Source: an uncultured Clostridia bacterium
GTDB lineage: Bacteria; Bacillota; Clostridia; TANB77; CAG-508
Assembly (NCBI GenBank): GCA_944389475.1
Contig: CALXMM010000009.1
Location: 1 to 64,000, forward strand
Length of the DNA stretch: 64,000 nucleotides
Reading direction: 5' to 3'
Shown here: positions 52,421 through 61,033 of the stretch, piece after piece
Layout of the letters: every line of letters starts with the position of its first letter
Numbering within the stretch: the first letter of the stretch is position 1
The notes under the pieces: generated by a model
The model's input: only the letters and a program-made list of their open reading frames with translations
What the model was told of the DNA's origin: nothing
Database searches by the model: none
Translations under genes and position numbers: made by a program

Positions 52421-54445
52421 TTAATCATCATCATTTACACCGAATAATTCATCAAATTTTGCCTCTAAAGCCTTTTCCAAATCGGCATTATTAACTTCTT
52501 CGTTATTATCTTCTAATGGAATTTCCATAGGCTTTGGTTCAGCTTTTTGAGTGTTTGTAGAAGTTTTTGTTGCCAAATTAGAATTTTGACTAATTGATGA
52601 ATCTACTTTTGGAGTTGTCTCAGTTTTATTTTCTGGTTTATCATCCTCAAATAAATCATCCAATGATTCTACATTTAAATCCTGAGCCTTTTGCTCTTCA
52701 TTACCGGCATATGGATTTGCAGGATTAAATATTCTCCACTCTCCTCTTTGTCCAACTTCTGCATCATTATGGCTAATCTCAAATCTAGCCATTTCTCTGC
52801 CCATAGGTTTTCTAAAATAATAGAATTTATTTGCTTGTATAGGTCTTACACCTTTAACAAATATAATACATTTATCATTATCGAATCTTCTCAATTCATC
52901 AGGTGTAAGTAATGCTCTACCCATAGATTGGTCAGAATCACTAGAACCGGATTTCCAACCTTCTTTATCACGGTTTGTTGAATGGCTATCTCTAAATATT
53001 GTTTTCTCGCCCAATGCTTTAGAGAAATATTCCAAAGTCTTTGTAGAGTTACTTCCTAAGAATACATGTGTATCACAGTTACCAATTATTGTTTCGTAAG
53101 ATTTTTCATACACAGCCTCTAACTGGTCTAAGTTCTGCAATATAACACTAAATGAAATTCCTCTACTTCTTGATGTAGATATTTTTTTATCAAAGTCTGG
53201 TATTTGACCAATATTTGCAAACTCATCTAGTATAAAGAATGTTTTTTCTGGTAATTTTCCCCCAGATTTATCTGCAAAATCATATAGTTGTTGTATCATT
53301 TGAGAGAAGAATATTGTAAGCAAGAAATTATATGTTGTATGTGTATCTGAAGAAATAACATATACCGCTGTTTTTTCTTGTCCAATCTCCTCAAAATTTA
53401 TTGTATCTGTTGATGTTAATTCTGCTATATCTTTACTATCAAATTTACCTAATCTAGATTGCAATGTACTTAAAATAGAACCTCTTGTTTTTTCCGGTGC
53501 TATTTCGATGGATTTGTAATTCTTTCTAGCTGGATGTGTATAATCTAATTGATTAATTAAATCTCCCAACAAGCTTGTTCCACCACTATCATTTGCAGCT
53601 CTTACTAACTCTGCACAACTTGCTAAATTCTGTTCCTCTGGTGGTCTTGTAGATATTAAATACCAAATTAAAGCTTTTAATAGAATTTCTGCCATATCAT
53701 CCCAGAATGGGTCTGAAGCTTTTTCTCCAGTTTGTCCTTTAACAATGGTATTAGCAATAATATCAACATCTATTTCATTTCTAATGTGCGCTAATGGATT
53801 ATAACCATCACTACACTCTGGATTAACTAAATTTAATACTCTAACTTTATATCCTTTTGCTTTTAAGTATCCTGCAGTTCTGTCGTATAATTCTCCTTTA
53901 GGGTCTGTAAATACGTATGAACCCAAACATTGATATGCATTTGGTATTGAGTATGAAGCAGATTTACCAGAACCAGAACCACCGACAACTAATACATTTA
54001 TATTACCCATTTTGTTTAATGGTAAATAATTGTCTTCAGCTAAAATAATTCCACTTTTTTTACTTAAAACTCTGTATTGTTCACCATGTTCTGCCCATCC
54101 ACTTGAACCATGTTCAATATCTGTATATTCATTTTTAGGAGCTGATTTTAATATTCCAATTGCAGCTGCTACTAAAAAGACTATAGAAAAATAAAAAGTA
54201 CATTTTAAAAATGCTCCAATATATCCACTAGAAAAAACAACTCCAAAACTTGAAAAAGGGTTAGTGATATATTTTCCTAGGCTCTCGAAGAAAATCTCGA
54301 AATTAAAGGCTCCTCCTTGTGCTGCTTCCGCAATAGCAGCAGAAAATGGAGCAACACCTAAGATTATAATTACTAACCATAATATTGCAAATATTATAAG
54401 TTTTTTTCTAGCATTTTGCATCATTGCTTGAACTTTATAATTCAT
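52421..54445 (-). CDS. VirD4/TraG-like type IV coupling protein ATPase
   Basis: 674 residues: two N-terminal membrane helices (about 13-38 and 70-92), then the ATPase. Walker A VVGGSGSGKSAS lies near 160, followed by the VirD4-typical FTDPKGELYDRTAGYL; the Walker B region FFILDEFANIGQIPDFDKKI is near 405, with ILQNLDQLEAVYEKS after it. The last 100 residues are acidic and low-complexity. Coupling proteins bring substrates (nucleoprotein or effector) to the channel. It is the partner of the VirB locus at 4.9-25 kb, though 27 kb away. Third gene of its operon. Confidence 0.93.
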   Translation of the reverse strand: MNYKVQAMMQNARKKLIIFAILWLVIIILGVAPFSAAIAEAAQGGAFNFEIFFESLGKYITNPFSSFGVVFSSGYIGAFLKCTFYFSIVFLVAAAIGILKSAPKNEYTDIEHGSSGWAEHGEQYRVLSKKSGIILAEDNYLPLNKMGNINVLVVGGSGSGKSASYSIPNAYQCLGSYVFTDPKGELYDRTAGYLKAKGYKVRVLNLVNPECSDGYNPLAHIRNEIDVDIIANTIVKGQTGEKASDPFWDDMAEILLKALIWYLISTRPPEEQNLASCAELVRAANDSGGTSLLGDLINQLDYTHPARKNYKSIEIAPEKTRGSILSTLQSRLGKFDSKDIAELTSTDTINFEEIGQEKTAVYVISSDTHTTYNFLLTIFFSQMIQQLYDFADKSGGKLPEKTFFILDEFANIGQIPDFDKKISTSRSRGISFSVILQNLDQLEAVYEKSYETIIGNCDTHVFLGSNSTKTLEYFSKALGEKTIFRDSHSTNRDKEGWKSGSSDSDQSMGRALLTPDELRRFDNDKCIIFVKGVRPIQANKFYYFRKPMGREMARFEISHNDAEVGQRGEWRIFNPANPYAGNEEQKAQDLNVESLDDLFEDDKPENKTETTPKVDSSISQNSNLATKTSTNTQKAEPKPMEIPLEDNNEEVNNADLEKALEAKFDELFGVNDDD

Positions 54446-54471
54446 TTATTTCATCCCTATCTTTAGTGATT

Positions 54472-54810
54472 TTATCTTGTAGCACCTTCATTTTTAGTTT
54501 GCTCAGTTTTTGTTTCATTTCTTCCTGCTGTTTTAGATGGTCTACTATTTACTTTTCTACCTCTTTTAATTCTTCTTTCTGCATCTGCTTTAGTTTTTAT
54601 TCTTACTCCTTGTCCTTTTAATTTTTCAGCTTCTTTGGCTAATTCTTTAGCCTCTACAGGATTTTCTGGTGCAACAACTGTATTAGTACCAACTTCTCCT
54701 AATTCTAAAGGAAATCCTTTAACATCTTCTGTAGTTATCATTCCATAAGTTAGTTCCATTGCACCATTTTCAAATACTAGTGAATTACAAGTTTTTTCAG
54801 TTTTGTTCAT
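54472..54810 (-). CDS. unknown small basic protein in the VirD4 operon
   Basis: 112 residues, not recognised. The N-terminal half is mildly acidic with ENGAMELTYGMITTEDVKGF. The C-terminal half is strongly basic (KTKADAERRIKRGRKVNSRP), as in many DNA-binding accessory proteins, but no known fold is visible. It lies 26 bases before virD4 with a GGGGAG site. A role in bringing substrate to the coupling protein is possible and unproven. Confidence 0.6.
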   Translation of the reverse strand: MNKTEKTCNSLVFENGAMELTYGMITTEDVKGFPLELGEVGTNTVVAPENPVEAKELAKEAEKLKGQGVRIKTKADAERRIKRGRKVNSRPSKTAGRNETKTEQTKNEGATR

Positions 54811-54827
54811 TAGAACTCCCCTCTCCT

Positions 54828-55349
54828 TTATTCTTTTTTATCTTTTACTTCAAAAGCAAAATAAGGTTTATTAGCCTTTAGTTTACATCTTCCCCTAACT
54901 TCATTAGCCTCTTCATCGAAGTATACCGTAGGTTTTACTTCTTCTGTTGTTTCTGGGTCTATAATTGAAATCTGTCTTTTAAAACTAGGTGTATATTTAA
55001 ATTCTTTATATTCTACTTCTTCATCAGAATATAGAGTATTGAATTTTAATGGTGTTGGTTTCTTAGAGATGGTTATTTTATCGCCTTGTAAAACAGCCAT
55101 ATTAATTACAACTCTATCTTTTCCAAATGATAAAATAACAAGTTCATCTTTATTATCAGAAGGATCATCTATGTAAAATGTTTTTTTCTTCTTGTCTCCA
55201 TAAATTTCTTCTGTGTAATCCAATCTTGTTACTGTATATTTTGGTGAATTTTTTAAATCTTCTTTTAAAGTTTCATTTATTTGATATACTACTGTACTTA
55301 CGCTACTTGGATCCATTATACTAAAATGTTTTCCTTCCCAACTGTACAT
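54828..55349 (-). CDS. unknown protein, first gene of the VirD4 operon
   Basis: 173 residues, not recognised; no signal peptide or membrane helix. Beta-rich with many Lys/Glu (KHFSIMDPSSVSTVVYQINE, DELVILSFGKDRVVINMAVL). GGGGTG stands eight bases before the ATG. It is directly behind a perfect consensus promoter and 17 bases from the next gene, so it is made together with the coupling protein. It could be a cytoplasmic adaptor or secreted substrate. Confidence 0.6.
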   Translation of the reverse strand: MYSWEGKHFSIMDPSSVSTVVYQINETLKEDLKNSPKYTVTRLDYTEEIYGDKKKKTFYIDDPSDNKDELVILSFGKDRVVINMAVLQGDKITISKKPTPLKFNTLYSDEEVEYKEFKYTPSFKRQISIIDPETTEEVKPTVYFDEEANEVRGRCKLKANKPYFAFEVKDKKE

Positions 55350-55417
55350 AATTCATACACCCCACACTTCTACGATTTTATATACATAGTTTGTCTTTTG
55401 TAACACTACTATGTTTA

Positions 55418-55446
55418 ATTATAACTGATTTATAAGTATTTGTCAA
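55418..55446 (-). promoter_or_regulatory. consensus promoter of the VirD4 operon
   Basis: Minus strand: TTGACA, 17-base spacer, TATAAT; all 12 bases match consensus. Confidence 0.9.
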
Positions 55447-55506
55447 TTAATTTATACTTATTATGTAAATTACCTCTTATCCTAACCAGAACTTTTAAAT
55501 AATATT

Positions 55507-56409
55507 TTAATTTGCTTTTCTTCTTGGATTAAAATTTGAAATTTCCGCTAATTTTTTATATAAGCTTTCTTCTTCACTTGATAATTCCTTTGGTACTATT
55601 ATTTTTACTTCAGCTATTAGGTCTCCTCTTCCACCTTTACCATCTTTGTAGCCTTTTCCTTGTATTCTAACTTTTTCGCCACTTTCAATTCCTTTTGGTA
55701 CATAGACAGAAGCGGTATCATCTATTGTTTCTATAGTAGCTCTTGTGCCTAAGGCAGCTTCCCATGGGGCTAATCGTAGGTCTGTGTATAAATCTATGCC
55801 TTCCAATCTAAACCTTTTACTATTTTGAATATTTACTTTTATAAATAAATCTCCGTTTTTACCACCATTAATTCCAGCTTTTCCCTGGCCAATCAATCTT
55901 ATCTTTTCTTGATTCCTAATACCTGCTGGGACTTTTACTACAAAAGTCTTCATTTTTCCTTTCAGAGTCCTAAGAGAAATCTTCTTTTGAGTTCCATAAT
56001 ATGTTTCCTCTATTGACATATTTATTTCTGTCTCTACATTCTCTCCTCTTATCGGGATTTTTTTCTTTACTTTATTGTTGGATTTTTCTTCCTCACCAAC
56101 AATATTTCCAAAAAACATTGTGAAAAATTCGGAAAATTTTGAGCCATTTTTCCTTTGGCTTTCTTCATACTTTTTCTTTTTCCCTACATTATTATTCCAT
56201 ATTCTATCATACTTTCGTTTAGAAGTAGGATTAGATAACACCCTATATGCTTCGTTTATATCTTTAAATCGTTCTTCTGCAAATTTGTCTTGAATATTAA
56301 TATCTGGATGATATTTCTTTGCAGCTTCTCTATATGCATTTTTCAAGTCTTGAGGAGTTATCTTACTAGATTCTAAATTAAGTATTTTATAATAATCTTT
56401 GAAAATCAT
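55507..56409 (-). CDS. DnaJ-family co-chaperone without zinc finger (CbpA-like)
   Basis: 300 residues. The J domain (1-70) has DYYKILNLESSKIT and KKYHPDIN with the HPD motif that stimulates DnaK. A short linker rather than a G/F or CxxCxGxG region follows. Two DnaJ C-terminal beta domains come next (about 120-290: ISLRTLKGKMKTFVVKVPAG, RIQGKGYKDGKGGRGDLIAE). The domain order is that of CbpA/type B J proteins. GGAGG precedes the ATG. It is downstream of yqeK and murF on the same strand. Confidence 0.9.
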   Translation of the reverse strand: MIFKDYYKILNLESSKITPQDLKNAYREAAKKYHPDINIQDKFAEERFKDINEAYRVLSNPTSKRKYDRIWNNNVGKKKKYEESQRKNGSKFSEFFTMFFGNIVGEEEKSNNKVKKKIPIRGENVETEINMSIEETYYGTQKKISLRTLKGKMKTFVVKVPAGIRNQEKIRLIGQGKAGINGGKNGDLFIKVNIQNSKRFRLEGIDLYTDLRLAPWEAALGTRATIETIDDTASVYVPKGIESGEKVRIQGKGYKDGKGGRGDLIAEVKIIVPKELSSEEESLYKKLAEISNFNPRRKAN

Positions 56410-56476
56410 TTAACATCCTCCATATTCATGGTGTTACTATTATATCACATTCTAAGACATTTTGAAATATGTTTTT

Positions 56477-57046
56477 TTAATTTTTATGCATTAAAAGATA
56501 ATTTCTTGCCTCTATAGTTTTTGGATGTACTAATCCTTCTTTTCCTATATTATAAACAATTGATTCATCCATTAAAAATATAATTGTTTCATCTATATCT
56601 TTTTTGGATAATTCTCTTGCCTTCTCTATATCTACTTTCTTTCCTTTTCTATTTTCCTCAATCTTATCAGCTACATAAATAATTTTTTCTAATATGCTCA
56701 TATTAGCTCTACCTGTTGTATGAAATTTTATTGCATTTTGCATATCTTCTGAAAATCCATATTTTTTAGCAGCAATATCTGCACCTATTTTACCATGTAG
56801 TAAAGAAGGCTTTGCACTTTCTATTTCATCGACTTCTATATTATGTTCTTTAGCATAATTAAGTTTTTCTTCTTTAGTTATTTCTTTTGCAACATCATGT
56901 GCTATTGCTGTTTTTTTAGCAATATCCTCATCTACCCCATATATTTTAGCAAGTTCAACAGCTTTCTTAGCAACACCTACTGAATGAGTAAATCTTTTTT
57001 CTGATAATACTTTTTCTACATCTGCCTTTATTTCTTCATAATCCAT
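56477..57046 (-). CDS. yqeK: HD-domain hydrolase YqeK (symmetrical diadenosine tetraphosphatase)
   Basis: 189 residues. HD-type metal site residues: RFTHSVGV, IAHDVAKEI, LLHGKIGA, IKFHTTG and YVADKIEENRKG, all in the spacing of YqeK. Recent family work assigns cleavage of Ap4A to ADP. Usually the gene is near nadD; here it lies between murF and the DnaJ-like gene. GGAGG precedes the ATG. Confidence 0.9.
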   Translation of the reverse strand: MDYEEIKADVEKVLSEKRFTHSVGVAKKAVELAKIYGVDEDIAKKTAIAHDVAKEITKEEKLNYAKEHNIEVDEIESAKPSLLHGKIGADIAAKKYGFSEDMQNAIKFHTTGRANMSILEKIIYVADKIEENRKGKKVDIEKARELSKKDIDETIIFLMDESIVYNIGKEGLVHPKTIEARNYLLMHKN

Positions 57047-57137
57047 TTTTATACCTCCAACTATGATTTAGAAATAATACTTTTTCCTTTTCAAATCATT
57101 TTAAAATTTTGAAATTTTAAATACTGTTCCCGAATTT

Positions 57138-58514
57138 CTATTTTATTCCATTAAATATTTCTTCAAAATTCATTCCATGAGATGCTTTTAATAACACTAC
57201 ATCATTTGTTTTAAGAACTTTATTTAAATATTCTACAGCCTCTTTATTTGAATTTAGAACTATAATATTTTCTTTAGGCATTCCTACCTTTTCAGCTTCC
57301 TTAGCAATATACTTAGATAAATCTCCCACTGTTATTAGTATATCCACTTTGTTTTTCGCAACTTCTTCTCCTACCTTTCTATGCATTTCTTCTCCATAAT
57401 CTCCAAGTTCAAACATATCTCCTAATACAGCAATCTTCCTATTTCCTGGTATTTCTTTTAAATATTCTATTGCAGCTTTCATAGAATCATAACTTGCATT
57501 ATACGCATCATTTATTACAGTAATGTCTTCTTTTATTTTACATATTTCCATTCTGTTTTTTGTTAATTTAAAAGTTTCTATTCCTTTTATAATATTCTCC
57601 GGAGCAATATGCATTAAATTTCCAACTGCAATTGCACATAAACTATTATATACAAAATGCTTTCCACTTACTGGTACTTTTACCGTGTATTCCTTATTAT
57701 TAATTATTACATTGTACTTAGAATAGTCCTCACGTATTTCTATGTTATAAGCCATTACATCCGACTTTTCTTCTATTCCAAAAGTATATTTTTTATATTT
57801 ATTATCTTCCATATTCCATTTATGTAATAAATCATTGTCATTGTTAATTACAATAAATCCGTCAGGTTTTAAATTTTCTAATATTTCTAATTTAGCTTTT
57901 AAAATATTCTCTCTCGAACCCAAATTTCCAATATGTGCTGTTCCAATATTTGTTATTACTGCAATTGTTGGTTTAGCAATTTTCCCCAAATAACTAATTT
58001 CTCCAAAATGATTCATTCCACTTTCTACTACCAATGCTTCATGATCTTTTAATTTTAGAACTGTTGTTGGGAGACCTACTGCATTGTTAAAATTCCCCTC
58101 TGTTTGTAATGTTTTATATTGTGTTCTTATAACATTTGCAACAATATCCCTTGTACTTGTTTTTCCTACACTACCTGTAATTTGAACAACAGGAATATTG
58201 TATAAGCTCCTTTTAAATGCAGCAATATCACCAAAAGCTATTAAAGAATCCTTCACTTCAATTATTGTTTTATCCTTAAGTTCCTCCAAAACTTCCTTTG
58301 TTATATCTATTCCAGAAACAATAGCAACCTTTGCACCTTTTTTTAAAGCTTCTTTATAATACTCATTACCATTAAATTTCTCACCTTTTAACCCTATATA
58401 CACATCATCTTTTTGAATTTTTCTTGTATCAGTGCAAAAATTTTCACATGTTTCGTTTAAATTTCCAATTATTAATTTACCATTAGTCGCTTTAATAATG
58501 TCTTCTACTGTCAT
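57138..58514 (-). CDS. murF: UDP-MurNAc-tripeptide--D-Ala-D-Ala ligase
   Basis: 458 residues with the three Mur ligase domains: an N-terminal substrate-binding domain (CTDTRKIQKDDVYIGLKG), the ATPase with VVQITGSVGKTSTRDI and TEGNFNNAVGLP, and the C-terminal domain with DAYNASYDSMKAAI and AVLGDMFELGDYGEEMH. It adds D-Ala-D-Ala to the wall precursor. It has its own promoter at 58544-58572 and GAGGAG before the ATG. Confidence 0.95.
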   Translation of the reverse strand: MTVEDIIKATNGKLIIGNLNETCENFCTDTRKIQKDDVYIGLKGEKFNGNEYYKEALKKGAKVAIVSGIDITKEVLEELKDKTIIEVKDSLIAFGDIAAFKRSLYNIPVVQITGSVGKTSTRDIVANVIRTQYKTLQTEGNFNNAVGLPTTVLKLKDHEALVVESGMNHFGEISYLGKIAKPTIAVITNIGTAHIGNLGSRENILKAKLEILENLKPDGFIVINNDNDLLHKWNMEDNKYKKYTFGIEEKSDVMAYNIEIREDYSKYNVIINNKEYTVKVPVSGKHFVYNSLCAIAVGNLMHIAPENIIKGIETFKLTKNRMEICKIKEDITVINDAYNASYDSMKAAIEYLKEIPGNRKIAVLGDMFELGDYGEEMHRKVGEEVAKNKVDILITVGDLSKYIAKEAEKVGMPKENIIVLNSNKEAVEYLNKVLKTNDVVLLKASHGMNFEEIFNGIK

Positions 58515-58543
58515 TTAAAGCACTCTCCTCTCTTCATTTTCTA

Positions 58544-58572
58544 ATTGTATTATATTAGACTTTTGATGTCAA
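58544..58572 (-). promoter_or_regulatory. promoter of murF
   Basis: Minus strand: TTGACA, 17-base spacer, TACAAT. Confidence 0.75.
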
Positions 58573-58654
58573 TTATAACTATCTCAATGTTCCTTTTGAA
58601 TTTGATAACTTATTTTTAATTTTCCCGAATTTATTTTACACTAACTATACCAAT

Positions 58655-58739
58655 AGAAAAAGACCGGTTAAATGAAACGAACCCAAATTGTCAAACTTTT
58701 TTATCTAACAATTTGGGTTCATTTCAAAATTCTGGTCTT
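58655..58739 (-). terminator. long bulged terminator of the Lys/Glu-rich membrane protein gene
   Basis: Inner stem GAACCCAAATTGT with complement, outer stem AAGACC/GGTCTT, then five T on the minus strand; the outer arm begins at the stop codon. Confidence 0.8.
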
Positions 58740-60381
58740 ATTTTTCTTCTAAATTCTGTAATTTACTGAAATCTTTTACTAATGCTTGTTCTTTTGATAA
58801 TGTTTGTAAAGTATCTGTTGTCATATCTACTGCATAAGAATTTGTTGTTAATTTTACATTATGTGTGTCTGTTGTATTAATTACTTGATAATCATCTTTT
58901 TCATAATTATATATTTCTACACTTTGTCTATATTTTACTACTACGTAAGATAATGGAGAAACTTCATAATTAGTTCCATTAACAGTAATTCTTGTTGTAT
59001 CGAAGAAGAAATATAAATCCTTTCCATCAAATAAGAAAGCATTTTCCATTTTATTTTCTTCATTTGATGTTAAATATGTACCATCACTTTCTTTAGTCAC
59101 TTCTGATAAAGCATCTACTTTATACATAGCTCCATTATCATTTGGATAAACTATTTCCATTTCTTTAGGCAAAATTACTTTATTTTTTTCATTAGCAAAA
59201 TATACAGGAGTTGAATCTAAAACTATATTTTCATCTGTTGGCTTAAAATCAGTTAATTTATTTTTTCTTGCAGTTGTTATACTTGCATCATATTGTACTT
59301 TTTGTCCAGAAGTCCATTGATAAAATCCAACGTTTTGGGTTGTAGTTTTAAAATTCCTTATAAGCAAAACACCAACTATTACTAAAATTAATATAAGAAC
59401 TATAGCAATAATTACAATTTTTATTCTTCTTCTCTTTTTGTAATTATTTTTTACTTCTTCAGCTAATTGTTCCTGTAGTTTTGATTCCACAGTTTTTGTT
59501 TTCTTTTTACTTTTTGGCTCATTTATAATTATTTCTTCTGGTTCTTTTATATCTTCTTGTTCTTCTAAGTCTGGTATTTCTTCAATTTCTGGTTCAATCT
59601 TTTTAGTTTTCACTTTTTTATTTGAATTTGATTTTTTCTCTTTTTTAGTTGCTTTTTTCTCCGGTTTTACTTCTTCAACCATCCCCTCATTTTTTTCGTT
59701 TTCAACTGGCTCAGCTTTTGGTTCTTCTTTTATGTCTTCTTTTACTTCTTCTGTAACATTTCCTTTCGCTTTATCAGTTTTAGAATTCTTTTTATTCATT
59801 TCATCTTTTATTTCTTTTTGAATTCTTTTTTCTATTTCTTTAATATCTCTACCAGTAAGCTTAGCAATACTTTCTCTTAACTTTTCATTATTTTCTTTTG
59901 CTTCTTCTGAAAGACCTGTTTTTACAGTATCTTCACTCTTAACATCTTTTTTATCTTCTACAACATCATCAACTTTATTTTTAGTCTCTTTTACAATTTT
60001 ATTTGTTTCAACTTTCTTTGCTTCTTTTAAATTATCTTTTGGCTCTTCTTTGACTTTTGTCTTTTTAGTTGTGCTAGGATTTTTTTCTGCTTTAGATGTT
60101 CCCTTTTTCACAGCTTGCTTTTTTTCTGTCTTTGATTCTTTTTCAGTTTTAACATTTTTAGTTGCTACTTTTTTAGTTGATGTACTTGTATTTTCTTTTT
60201 TTGTACTAGTTTTCTTTTTCGTTCCATTATTAACAACAGCCTTTTTAGTTTCTTTATCATCTACTTTTTTAGCTGTACTTTTTTGTTTATTTATCTCAGT
60301 TTTTTCTTTAGATACTACTGGTTTCTTTGCTTTAGTTATTTTCTCTTCTTTTTCTTTTTTCTCTGCTTTGTCCTCTTTCAT
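58738..60381 (-). CDS. membrane protein with long Lys/Glu-rich cytoplasmic part and extracellular domain
   Basis: 547 residues, not recognised. Residues about 1-320 are low-complexity Lys/Glu/Thr/Val sequence, probably cytoplasmic and disordered or coiled. One helix (about 322-346) follows a YKKRRRIK stop. The extracellular C-terminal domain (about 355-545) is Tyr/Thr/Asn-rich and starts TTTQNVGFYQWTSGQKVQYD. The start at 60381 is fixed by AAGGAG eight bases before; the longer frame at 60447 has none and would run through the promoter. It could link wall or surface sensing to a charged intracellular tail; no function is known. Confidence 0.7.
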   Translation of the reverse strand: MKEDKAEKKEKEEKITKAKKPVVSKEKTEINKQKSTAKKVDDKETKKAVVNNGTKKKTSTKKENTSTSTKKVATKNVKTEKESKTEKKQAVKKGTSKAEKNPSTTKKTKVKEEPKDNLKEAKKVETNKIVKETKNKVDDVVEDKKDVKSEDTVKTGLSEEAKENNEKLRESIAKLTGRDIKEIEKRIQKEIKDEMNKKNSKTDKAKGNVTEEVKEDIKEEPKAEPVENEKNEGMVEEVKPEKKATKKEKKSNSNKKVKTKKIEPEIEEIPDLEEQEDIKEPEEIIINEPKSKKKTKTVESKLQEQLAEEVKNNYKKRRRIKIVIIAIVLILILVIVGVLLIRNFKTTTQNVGFYQWTSGQKVQYDASITTARKNKLTDFKPTDENIVLDSTPVYFANEKNKVILPKEMEIVYPNDNGAMYKVDALSEVTKESDGTYLTSNEENKMENAFLFDGKDLYFFFDTTRITVNGTNYEVSPLSYVVVKYRQSVEIYNYEKDDYQVINTTDTHNVKLTTNSYAVDMTTDTLQTLSKEQALVKDFSKLQNLEEK

Positions 60382-60412
60382 TACACTTTCTCCTTTGTAA
60401 TCAACTAATAAT

Positions 60413-60441
60413 ATAATAATATATTTTTTACTTAAAAGCAA
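60413..60441 (-). promoter_or_regulatory. promoter of the Lys/Glu-rich membrane protein gene
   Basis: Minus strand: TTGCTT, 17-base spacer, TATTAT, about 32 bases before the ATG. Confidence 0.55.
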
Positions 60442-60473
60442 GCCCAAAATTTAGCAAATTTGCGAAAAAATGA

Positions 60474-60511
60474 ACCTTCATTATTTATTTTTTAATAATG
60501 AAAGTTCATTT
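60474..60511 (-). terminator. hairpin after the frameshifted remnant
   Basis: GAACCTTCATTATT and AATAATGAAAGTTC pair across eight T-rich bases, with one mismatch. Confidence 0.5.
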
Positions 60512-60531
60512 ATTGCAGCTCCGTATTCATT

Positions 60532-60860
60532 TTAAGATTTATTAATTTGTTTCTCTAGTTGTTTTAAGTCTTCTTCCATGTGTTCTATTATTTCTTCATT
60601 ACAAATCAAACAAACTACTTGAATTCGTTCCAGTTGTAAAATTATATATCTTTCCCCATTTCTTTCCATTGCTATCTGTTCCATAAAATTTACTTGTATC
60701 TGGTACTGTCACTTTATCTCCACTGCTATCTGTTTCCACATGCATATACTACTAATGTTCCTATTAACACAATGATTATTAATATGGAAATTGGTATTAT
60801 TATTTTTTTATTTATTGGCTTTTGTACTTTATCAATTTGCTTTTCTTTTGCATACTTCAT
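60532..60860 (-). pseudogene. frameshifted small membrane protein gene
   Basis: From the ATG at 60860, 44 codons encode a basic start and a strong membrane helix (IIIPISILIIIVLIGTLVVY), then a stop at 60726. The adjoining frame continues with plausible protein sequence (DTSKFYGTDSNGKKWGKIY) to a stop at 60599, and a third frame with CNEEIIEHMEEDLKQLEKQ to 60532. Two frameshifts would join them, so this is probably a decayed gene. An alternative is that two or three unrelated mini-ORFs overlap; no good ribosome site supports that. Confidence 0.5.
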
Positions 60861-60990
60861 ACACCCACTTTTCCTTATTTCTATTTAATTATATATTTTC
60901 TATTGAAATAAGTAAATATATTTTTTTATTAAAATTGACAATTTTGCCAAAAAACTACAAATATTATTGACATTTATATACGATATTTAC

Positions 60991-61033
60991 ATTAACATAA
61001 AATTTGAACTTTAAGGTCCGTCCCTAAAGTTCA
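60991..61033 (+). repeat. 43-nt palindromic repeat, copy 3
   Basis: Identical to copy 1 on the opposite strand. It overlaps the end of the PHP gene: the last codons (GAA CTT TAG) are supplied by the hairpin arm. Confidence 0.85.

Noticed and set aside
60050-60400. Long plus-strand ORFs rich in Phe, Leu and Val opposite Lys/Glu-rich genes
   Set aside because: They are antisense images of AAA/GAA codon runs, with no ribosome sites.
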